Assembly: GCA_027021685.1 (NCBI GenBank)
Contig: JALUTW010000407.1
Span: 1 to 6,841, forward strand
Direction of reading: 5' to 3'
DNA: 6,841 nt
Origin: Chromatiales bacterium
GTDB lineage: Bacteria; Pseudomonadota; Gammaproteobacteria; CAMYNG01
Shown here: one piece after another, positions 1 through 6,420 of the stretch
Position numbering within the stretch: the first letter of the stretch is position 1
How the letters are laid out: every line of letters begins with the position of its first letter
The notes under the pieces: generated by a model
Database searches by the model: none
Told to the model about the DNA's origin: nothing
What the model saw: the letters and a program-made list of their open reading frames with translations, nothing else
Position numbers and translations under genes: made by a program

Positions 1-230
1 TCGGGGTCCGCGGGAAGGGGGTGAGGACCCGTCTCAGAAGGGAAAAAGGGGCTAGAAAGCGGTGGTTCGTCACGGTTCTTGCTCCTTTCGGGTGGGGGAG
101 GGCGTTGTGCGGGTGGTATTCTAGCCTCGAAGGGGGGAGTTGGCGAGGGCAGCCGGAGCGTAACCGGCTTGGGGGGCGGTGAAGCGGGGGGGCTCTCGTA
201 GTGTGGAGGGGGAGGGCTCACCGGGCGAAA

Positions 231-258
231 GCGTAACCAGGTTGAGGGCTGGTTACGC
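231..258. repeat. Left palindrome GCGTAACCAG / CTGGTTACGC
   Basis: Perfect 10-bp inverted repeat: arms 231-240 and 249-258, with the 8-nt loop GTTGAGGG. The preceding CGAAA and the following TG are also shared with the unit in the right flank at about 6791-6826. The arms contain the heptamer CGTAACC/GGTTACG that recurs through both flanks. It lacks a T tract on either side, so it does not look like an intrinsic terminator. It is more likely part of a dispersed palindromic repeat family or a binding-site cluster; the function is unknown. Confidence 0.85.
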
Positions 259-282
259 TGGAAGGGCGTGCTTTTCGGAGGT

Positions 283-323
283 GGTTACGACCTGATGACG
301 AGGTGGTTACGAAAAGCGTAACC
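283..323 (+). repeat. Left copy of the direct repeat bracketing the array
   Basis: Structure: GGTTACG (283-289), a 15-nt linker ending GACGAGGT, GGTTACG (305-311), AAAAG, then CGTAACC (317-323). The same order and spacing recur at 6764-6805 on the same strand, with a few changes in the linker and one extra A in the loop. The two inner heptamers form a 7-bp hairpin with a short A-rich loop. The copy ends 13 nt before the broken first CRISPR repeat. The two copies could support homologous recombination across the whole array. Confidence 0.85.
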
Positions 324-331
324 GCTGTCTT

Positions 332-354
332 TCCCTCGACCGAGGGATTGAAAC
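332..354 (+). repeat. Broken first CRISPR repeat, 5' half missing
   Basis: The last 18 nt of the repeat are intact at 337-354 (CGACCGAGGGATTGAAAC). Upstream, only TCCC at 332-335 can be aligned, if a 2-nt insertion (TC at 336-337) is allowed; before that there is no repeat homology. The change creates a longer perfect hairpin, TCCCTCG / CGAGGGA (332-338 and 341-347), so a Cas6-like enzyme might still recognise it, and the 8-nt handle for spacer 355-392 is present. Leader-end repeats are normally the best conserved, so this is atypical if the leader lies to the left. Confidence 0.85.
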
Positions 355-937
355 CTCCACTATGTTGGCGGGGCGGATGAATAACATGCGTTGTCCCACC
401 CCACAGAATCCCGACCGAGGGATTGAAACCTGCCCTGATGTAGTATGTCTGTTGGCGAGTCTTGAGTCCCACCCCACAGAATCCCGACCGAGGGATTGAA
501 ACTGCAGACCCCTCTGGGGTTCCGCACCGTCGAGGGGGGTCCCACCCCACAGAATCCCGACCGAGGGATTGAAACTTCACCGGCACGGCGGCGATCACAG
601 AGCATGGTCGTCCCACCCCACAGAATCCCGACCGAGGGATTGAAACCTCACCTCCTCGGCATCGGCATCAACGGGGAGCCACGTCCCACCCCACAGAATC
701 CCGACCGAGGGATTGAAACGATAATGGACTCACCCGTGTAGGGAGGCACGTTCAGTCCCACCCCACAGAATCCCGACCGAGGGATTGAAACGATGCGAGG
801 GGATATATCATAGGTTGGTGGTTCTCAGGTCCCACCCCACAGAATCCCGACCGAGGGATTGAAACTAATCATTGCCCTGAAAGATATATGGCGTGTCACG
901 GTCCCACCCCACAGAATCCCGACCGAGGGATTGAAAC

Positions 938-964
938 TTGACCCTCCCTTGGGCAAAGGGTCAA
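938..964. repeat. Spacer-borne inverted repeat, 8-bp stem
   Basis: TTGACCCT (938-945) and AGGGTCAA (957-964) pair perfectly inside spacer 938-973. An A run follows (to 967), so on the minus strand it would be preceded by T residues. It has the general look of an intrinsic-terminator stem in the source sequence, but function here is unlikely. Confidence 0.8.
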
Positions 965-1230
965 AAACCAAGAGTCCCACCCCACAGAATCCCGACCGAG
1001 GGATTGAAACTGAAATACGGGAGATAACAGGGGGAACTACTACGTGGTCCCACCCCACAGAATCCCGACCGAGGGATTGAAACAATTCAGGCAGGTGCTT
1101 GGGTTGTTGAAGGGTATTGGTCCCACCCCACAGAATCCCGACCGAGGGATTGAAACCGGCGAGACGGGAAATTATGTTTGCGTGGGCGTAGCGGTCCCAC
1201 CCCACAGAATCCCGACCGAGGGATTGAAAC

Positions 1231-1413
1231 GCTCTATTATGGCCCCTTCTGGGCCTCGGAGCACCGGTCCCACCCCACAGAATCCCGACCGAGGGATTGA
1301 AACTGCTCTCTTGCAGGTACCTGGTCTCCCCGGGCGGTGGGTCCCACCCCACAGAATCCCGACCGAGGGATTGAAACGCTCTATTATGGCCCCTTCTGGG
1401 CCTCGGAGCACCC
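1231..1413 (+). repeat. Duplicated spacer, A-B-A' pattern, last base differs
   Basis: Spacers 1231-1266 and 1378-1413 are both 36 nt and identical over the first 35 nt. They end in G and C respectively. One unrelated spacer (1304-1340) lies between them. Each copy contains the hairpin GGCCC-CTTCT-GGGCC (1241-1255 in the first). Confidence 0.95.
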
Positions 1414-2181
1414 GTCCCACCCCACAGAATCCCGACCGAGGGATTGAAACGAACGCCATGCCCGGAGCGGGATCATTCCACACATCAGTCCCACCCCACA
1501 GAATCCCGACCGAGGGATTGAAACCTCTCCTTCCTCCCACGCGCTTTCCCACGTCCATTAGTCCCACCCCACAGAATCCCGACCGAGGGATTGAAACCGA
1601 TCGCCCGCCTAATCGCGCTGGAGCAGGACAAACGTCCCACCCCACAGAATCCCGACCGAGGGATTGAAACCATGGGAGCGCATGGGGAGCATATGGGAGA
1701 GTGGTAGTCCCACCCCACAGAATCCCGACCGAGGGATTGAAACCTCCCCCGTTGCGCCGGACCAGATTGGACCGAATGCAGTCCCACCCCACAGAATCCC
1801 GACCGAGGGATTGAAACCCCCTGTCCGAAGAGCAGGAGCCCGAGAAGGCGAGTCCCACCCCACAGAATCCCGACCGAGGGATTGAAACTGCCAACCTGAC
1901 CGATGACGCAACCCGCTCCCTGTTGTCCCACCCCACAGAATCCCGACCGAGGGATTGAAACAGGGCATGCGCTGACGAATCTCCCCAGCGCCAGCGCGTC
2001 CCACCCCACAGAATCCCGACCGAGGGATTGAAACCCGTTGCAATGGAGGTTGGAGAGCGTGCTAATCTTGTCCCACCCCACAGAATCCCGACCGAGGGAT
2101 TGAAACGAAGCGCCCCCATGCATAATCCTTCCCCTCTGGAGAGGGTCCCACCCCACAGAATCCCGACCGAGGGATTGAAAC

Positions 2182-2205
2182 TCCTGCGAGGGCTCCCTCG
2201 CAGGA
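2182..2205. repeat. Spacer-borne inverted repeat, 11-bp perfect
   Basis: TCCTGCGAGGG (2182-2192) and CCCTCGCAGGA (2195-2205) are perfect arms separated by CT, giving an effective 4-nt loop. They fill two thirds of spacer 2182-2216. The crRNA from this spacer should fold on itself. Confidence 0.9.
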
Positions 2206-2253
2206 GGAGGCCCTGCGTCCCACCCCACAGAATCCCGACCGAGGGATTGAAAC

Positions 2254-2283
2254 CCGGGCTGTGGCGACGACGCCCACGCCCGG
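2254..2283. repeat. Spacer-borne inverted repeat, interrupted stem
   Basis: CCGGGC (2254-2259) pairs with GCCCGG (2278-2283), and inside it GGCG (2263-2266) pairs with CGCC (2271-2274) around the loop ACGA. A 3-nt internal loop separates the two stems. It lies in spacer 2254-2288. Confidence 0.75.
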
Positions 2284-2773
2284 CCCGAGTCCCACCCCAC
2301 AGAATCCCGACCGAGGGATTGAAACCCCCCCACCTTGACTATTCCCCTGGCCTGGGGCGATTGGTCCCACCCCACAGAATCCCGACCGAGGGATTGAAAC
2401 ACCCCCACGGCGGGGGGGACCCCCGACCGCTGGGGGTCCCACCCCACAGAATCCCGACCGAGGGATTGAAACCGCCTGCGGGAGGGTCGGTTTCTGGACG
2501 CGGTGGTGCGTCCCACCCCACAGAATCCCGACCGAGGGATTGAAACCGATTCTGTTTTCCAGGATACGGTGTCCTACTTCCTGGTCCCACCCCACAGAAT
2601 CCCGACCGAGGGATTGAAACCAAACAGAAGGAACATTGGAGAGCAGATAACGACACTGGCCCGGTCCCACCCCACAGAATCCCGACCGAGGGATTGAAAC
2701 CCTCGTGGCTCTGGTTGGTCTGGTCGGTCCCCGCTCGTCCCACCCCACAGAATCCCGACCGAGGGATTGAAAC

Positions 2774-2809
2774 CGCCACGCTCCCCTTCGTCGGGGGGAG
2801 GGCCTGGCG
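2774..2809. repeat. Spacer-borne two-part hairpin filling a whole spacer
   Basis: Outer arms CGCCA (2774-2778) and TGGCG (2805-2809) lie exactly at the two spacer ends. Inner arms CTCCCC (2781-2786) and GGGGAG (2795-2800) enclose a loop containing TTCG. The spacer boundaries coincide with the base of the hairpin. Confidence 0.8.
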
Positions 2810-2921
2810 GTCCCACCCCACAGAATCCCGACCGAGGGATTGAAACCCTCGGGCCGCCGGCTGGCCGTGGGCTGCTCCGCTGGGTCCCACCCCACAGAAT
2901 CCCGACCGAGGGATTGAAACT

Positions 2922-2945
2922 CTGGGCGGCCTCCCGGTCGCCCAG
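2922..2945. repeat. Spacer-borne inverted repeat, 7-bp perfect
   Basis: CTGGGCG (2922-2928) and CGCCCAG (2939-2945) pair perfectly with a 10-nt loop inside spacer 2921-2957. Confidence 0.75.
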
Positions 2946-3069
2946 GCCTGATGGGAGGTCCCACCCCACAGAATCCCGACCGAGGGATTGAAACGGACGA
3001 GGCCCCCCCCGAGATCTGGGAGACCGCCCTGTCCCACCCCACAGAATCCCGACCGAGGGATTGAAACGG

Positions 3070-3104
3070 CCCTCCCCGGCAGGAGCCGGTCCTGCCAGGG
3101 AGGG
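3070..3104. repeat. Spacer-borne long inverted repeat, 14 of 15 paired
   Basis: CCCTCCCCGGCAGGA (3070-3084) and TCCTGCCAGGGAGGG (3090-3104) pair with a single mismatch around the loop GCCGG. The hairpin ends exactly at the spacer's 3' end and spans nearly all of spacer 3068-3104. Confidence 0.9.
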
Positions 3105-3148
3105 GTCCCACCCCACAGAATCCCGACCGAGGGATTGAAACCTCGGGC

Positions 3149-3172
3149 GGGGGAGGGGCCGCCCCCTCCCCC
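3149..3172. repeat. Spacer-borne inverted repeat, 10-bp perfect
   Basis: GGGGGAGGGG (3149-3158) and CCCCTCCCCC (3163-3172) pair perfectly with the loop CCGC, inside spacer 3142-3177. The arms are homopurine and homopyrimidine, so low complexity contributes. Confidence 0.85.
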
Positions 3173-3288
3173 CTCTCGTCCCACCCCACAGAATCCCGAC
3201 CGAGGGATTGAAACGGGGATGGGATACTTGACCGGCTACCTGACTGCCACAGTCCCACCCCACAGAATCCCGACCGAGGGATTGAAAC

Positions 3289-3474
3289 TCTGAGTTACAG
3301 AGAAGATGCCGACGAGCTCGTGACGTCCCACCCCACAGAATCCCGACCGAGGGATTGAAACATACCGAGAGAGAGAAGCACTGATTGTATGCATCGAGGG
3401 TCCCACCCCACAGAATCCCGACCGAGGGATTGAAACTCTGAGTTACAGAGAAGATGCCGACGAGCTCGTGACAT
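3289..3474 (+). repeat. Duplicated spacer, A-B-A' pattern, 3' end 2 nt longer
   Basis: Spacers 3289-3324 (36 nt) and 3437-3474 (38 nt) share all 36 nt; the second carries an extra AT at its 3' end. One unrelated spacer (3362-3399) lies between them. Each contains the palindrome ACGAGCTCGT. The length difference argues against simple copying by recombination. Confidence 0.95.
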
Positions 3475-3808
3475 GTCCCACCCCACAGAATCCCGACCGA
3501 GGGATTGAAACTCAGCGCATCGCTCGTCCGAAACGGCTTATCCTCGCAGTCCCACCCCACAGAATCCCGACCGAGGGATTGAAACTGCCGTGGGATACTT
3601 GGAGCCCGGAAGGGCAGCCGCGGTCCCACCCCACAGAATCCCGACCGAGGGATTGAAACGCGCGTCACTCCGCACGGGATCAAGCGTGAGGAAGGCGTCC
3701 CACCCCACAGAATCCCGACCGAGGGATTGAAACGGGGCCTGTAGCTCCCACCTCTCGCCCCGGTAGCTCAAGTCCCACCCCACAGAATCCCGACCGAGGG
3801 ATTGAAAC

Positions 3809-3844
3809 CCAGGCTCACCAGGTCAAGCCCACGCTTTGTGTCGG
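3809..3844 (+). repeat. Distant duplicate spacer, copy 1
   Basis: This 36-nt spacer starting CCAGGCTCACC and ending TGTGTCGG is identical in sequence and length to 5499-5534, about 1.7 kb downstream. The neighbouring spacers differ, so only this one unit is shared. Confidence 0.95.
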
Positions 3845-3886
3845 GTCCCACCCCACAGAATCCCGACCGAGGGATTGAAACTTCAT

Positions 3887-3916
3887 CCTCGCCCTGGCGG
3901 GCCTGCCAGGGCGAGG
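3887..3916. repeat. Spacer-borne inverted repeat, 12-bp perfect
   Basis: CCTCGCCCTGGC (3887-3898) and GCCAGGGCGAGG (3905-3916) pair perfectly around a 6-nt loop, in spacer 3882-3917. This is the longest perfect stem in the array, and again the hairpin abuts the spacer's 3' end. Confidence 0.92.
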
Positions 3917-5354
3917 GGTCCCACCCCACAGAATCCCGACCGAGGGATTGAAACTTTCCTGGATGTCAAGCGACGGTACACGATTTCAGCGTCCCACCCC
4001 ACAGAATCCCGACCGAGGGATTGAAACCGGACCAATGACTGGTACTGGTGCGGGGAGTTCAGGTCCCACCCCACAGAATCCCGACCGAGGGATTGAAACA
4101 GGTGCGAGGTGGACATGAAAGAACAATTGCTCGGAGGTCCCACCCCACAGAATCCCGACCGAGGGATTGAAACGAGCATGCAATGCCATATAGCCTTGGG
4201 GATATATCCGTCCCACCCCACAGAATCCCGACCGAGGGATTGAAACGGAGGAGATCTTCCCCTGCCAGAGGCGGGGTCTGATGTCCCACCCCACAGAATC
4301 CCGACCGAGGGATTGAAACACGCCTCCTCTCCCCCGCACGTGGGAGGGGAACACGGTCCCACCCCACAGAATCCCGACCGAGGGATTGAAACAGCCCCTC
4401 CTCCCTGCCATGTACCAGCCACTAGCGCAGTCCCACCCCACAGAATCCCGACCGAGGGATTGAAACTGTCAATTGGCATGGCCCAATATTCCTCCCGCCC
4501 CTCGTCCCACCCCACAGAATCCCGACCGAGGGATTGAAACACCTCAATGATTGGGAGTCTCCAACCAAGCTTTTTTGGTCCCACCCCACAGAATCCCGAC
4601 CGAGGGATTGAAACGCGCCGGGGGACGACGGATGGACCATTTTCTCCGGGTCCCACCCCACAGAATCCCGACCGAGGGATTGAAACTGGCAAAGCTCGGC
4701 GAGGTGGAAGAGGGTAGAAAAAGTCCCACCCCACAGAATCCCGACCGAGGGATTGAAACGCCTACCGCCGGGGGTCGCCATCACTACCCCGACGGGTCCC
4801 ACCCCACAGAATCCCGACCGAGGGATTGAAACCGTCAGTGTGGGCACCCGGTTGTCGGGGCACAGGTCGTCCCACCCCACAGAATCCCGACCGAGGGATT
4901 GAAACCAGCTACCATCCATATCGCCTCCTCTGCCCCAGCGTGGTCCCACCCCACAGAATCCCGACCGAGGGATTGAAACATACTGCCCTCAATCGCCTGG
5001 TTGGCATAGGGAAGGGTCCCACCCCACAGAATCCCGACCGAGGGATTGAAACGTCACCGTGGCGGAGTATCACGAAAAATACCAAGGTGTCCCACCCCAC
5101 AGAATCCCGACCGAGGGATTGAAACAATCCGCAGAACCGAATTGGCTCGTCAACGCTGTCCAGTCCCACCCCACAGAATCCCGACCGAGGGATTGAAACA
5201 ACCTGTACTCGTCCACAGGGATTTGGTCAAGGATTCGCTGTCCCACCCCACAGAATCCCGACCGAGGGATTGAAACTGGCTTGCAGCACCTTACTGCCTC
5301 CTTCTGGGAGCTGTCCCACCCCACAGAATCCCGACCGAGGGATTGAAACTTTCT

Positions 5355-5371
5355 CCCAGTAGATGGGAGCC
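5355..5371. repeat. Spacer-borne short hairpin
   Basis: CTCCCA and TGGGAG flank the loop GTAGA near the start of spacer 5350-5385. A similar weaker case is AGGGA-GACCG-TCCCT in spacer 5793-5828. In spacer 5646-5681 the arms TCGGCGA and TCGCCGA lie far apart, near the two spacer ends. Confidence 0.55.
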
Positions 5372-5498
5372 ACGTATCGCATCCCGTCCCACCCCACAGA
5401 ATCCCGACCGAGGGATTGAAACAACGCAGGACGGAGGCTCTGGGGGAAGCTGGCGGAGGCAGTCCCACCCCACAGAATCCCGACCGAGGGATTGAAAC

Positions 5499-5534
5499 CC
5501 AGGCTCACCAGGTCAAGCCCACGCTTTGTGTCGG
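5499..5534 (+). repeat. Distant duplicate spacer, copy 2
   Basis: Identical to spacer 3809-3844. It is flanked by unrelated spacers 5423-5461 and 5572-5608, so the duplication is not part of a block. Confidence 0.95.
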
Positions 5535-6309
5535 GTCCCACCCCACAGAATCCCGACCGAGGGATTGAAACTCTGGTTCACGTGGGATGTTTTCGTGGAG
5601 GGCATGCCGTCCCACCCCACAGAATCCCGACCGAGGGATTGAAACTGGATCGGCGAACTGCCAGACATCCTCATCGCCGAAGTCCCACCCCACAGAATCC
5701 CGACCGAGGGATTGAAACCACAGATACACCATACCTCGCTGCGCAGATGCGGTGAGTCCCACCCCACAGAATCCCGACCGAGGGATTGAAACGTCTGCCA
5801 GCCTTGAATAGGGAGACCGTCCCTCTGAGTCCCACCCCACAGAATCCCGACCGAGGGATTGAAACACCGTGGGCGACCCAGAAGGCTTGGATTGCTGTCA
5901 AGTCCCACCCCACAGAATCCCGACCGAGGGATTGAAACTCCCTTTGGTGGAGAGGCAAATGACACGGCAGGATTGGTCCCACCCCACAGAATCCCGACCG
6001 AGGGATTGAAACTGGATGGATCCCAACGCGACGCGCCGCGGCACTATCGGTCCCACCCCACAGAATCCCGACCGAGGGATTGAAACAGGCCCCTTCTGGG
6101 GTACAGCTGTGGCTGCCTCCTCGTCCCACCCCACAGAATCCCGACCGAGGGATTGAAACTTCGCGGGAGAGAGCTACGACGGGCACCTGTGCACCAGTCC
6201 CACCCCACAGAATCCCGACCGAGGGATTGAAACCGGGGAGCTCCTGGGGAGGCTCTTCAATCCAGAGCTCGAGTCCCACCCCACAGAATCCCGACCGAGG
6301 GATTGAAAC

Positions 6310-6420
6310 CAGCCTTGCCAAGATGGGATTGCCCCATCTTGGTGGAGTCCCACCCCACAGAATCCCGACCGAGGGATTGAAACCAGCCTTGCCAAGATGG
6401 GATTGCCCCATCTTGGTGGA
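6310..6420 (+). repeat. Tandem duplicated spacer with 10-bp palindrome
   Basis: Spacers 6310-6346 and 6384-6420 are identical 37-mers in adjacent positions. Each contains CCAAGATGGG and CCCATCTTGG (6318-6327 and 6333-6342 in the first copy), a perfect 10-bp stem with the 5-nt loop ATTGC. Adjacent exact copies are readily explained by slippage or unequal exchange between repeats. Confidence 0.95.

Larger units (their letters stand above)
1..336. other. Left flank: G-rich non-coding sequence with GGTTACG palindromes
   Basis: No credible gene is present: the only long frames entering here run in from the repeats. The first 220 nt are strongly G-rich on the plus strand, with several G runs of 3-7. 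GCGTAACCGGCTT at 158-170 looks like a degenerate copy of the palindromic units that follow at 225-323. If transcription is left to right, this is where a leader and promoter should be. I see no AT-rich stretch, no convincing promoter pair and no intact leader-repeat junction. A weak inverted repeat, GGGTCC at 4-9 with GGACCC at 25-30, is the only structure near the left edge. Confidence 0.6.
355..2106 (+). CRISPR. Array segment 1: repeats 1-24 and their spacers
   Basis: Full repeats start at 393, 466, 539, 610, 683, 755, 829, 901, 974, 1047, 1120, 1194, 1267, 1341, 1414, 1488, 1561, 1634, 1707, 1781, 1852, 1925, 1998 and 2070; each is 37 nt. Spacers fill the gaps, beginning with 355-392. The two shortest spacers of the whole array, 34 nt, are 576-609 and 1818-1851. 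This segment has mixed base composition and includes AT-richer spacers at 792-828 and 866-900. Spacer 1671-1706 is internally repetitive, with three near-copies of CATGGGAG. A duplicated spacer lies at 1231-1266 and 1378-1413. Confidence 0.97.
2107..3177 (+). CRISPR. Array segment 2: GC-rich, hairpin-rich spacer block, repeats 25-38
   Basis: Full repeats start at 2145, 2217, 2289, 2364, 2436, 2510, 2584, 2664, 2737, 2810, 2884, 2958, 3031 and 3105. Most spacers here are very GC-rich, with runs of C or G, and at least six are inverted repeats (2182, 2254, 2774, 2921, 3068 and 3142), listed separately. Spacer 2401-2435 also has opposing C and G runs. Exceptions are 2547-2583 and 2621-2663, which are AT-richer; the latter, at 43 nt, is the longest spacer in the array. 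The composition shift suggests a common class of source sequence, but I cannot name the source. Confidence 0.9.
3178..4868 (+). CRISPR. Array segment 3: repeats 39-61 and their spacers
   Basis: Full repeats start at 3178, 3252, 3325, 3400, 3475, 3549, 3623, 3697, 3772, 3845, 3918, 3991, 4063, 4137, 4210, 4283, 4356, 4430, 4504, 4578, 4650, 4723 and 4796. Base composition is mixed. Several spacers read as plausible protein-coding fragments, for example 3955-3990 (FLDVKRRYTIS) and 4174-4209 (EHAMPYSLGDIS). The segment holds one A-B-A' duplicated spacer (3289 and 3437), one copy of a distant duplicate (3809-3844) and the longest perfect spacer hairpin (3887-3916). Confidence 0.97.

Noticed and set aside
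90..113. Possible G-quadruplex in the G-rich left flank
   Set aside because: G runs with 1-, 1- and 8-nt loops could fold, but the whole region is G-rich, so this is weakly supported and its function is unknown.
104..122. Possible promoter TTGTGC / TATTCT upstream of the array
   Set aside because: Only 7 nt separate the two boxes, far from the usual 16-18, and no other supporting elements are visible.
305..323. GGTTACG-AAAAG-CGTAACC as an intrinsic terminator
   Set aside because: The stem is short and only moderately GC-rich, and it is not followed by a T run on either strand.
1044..1667. Plus-strand open frame of about 207 codons with PTPQNPDRGIET and VPPHRIPTEGLK motifs
   Set aside because: Repeat-derived peptide pattern. 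It ends at the TGA that every repeat carries in its third plus-strand frame.
3070..3104. Spacer hairpins as working intrinsic terminators of the array transcript
   Set aside because: None of the strong hairpins is followed by a T tract on the plus strand, and there are too many of them for a functional precursor RNA to be terminated at each.
2062..3258. Long minus-strand open frame of nearly 400 codons, and similar frames throughout
   Set aside because: The proteins are only the repeat translated in its three open minus frames (VSIPRSGFCGVG, FQSLGRDSVGWD, FNPSVGILWGG), alternating with unrelated spacer sequence. They have no gene-like composition or start signals.
3215..3622. Shared TGGGATACTTG in spacers 3215-3251 and 3586-3622
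   Set aside because: An 11-nt match somewhere among 87 spacers is expected by chance; the rest of the two spacers does not align.
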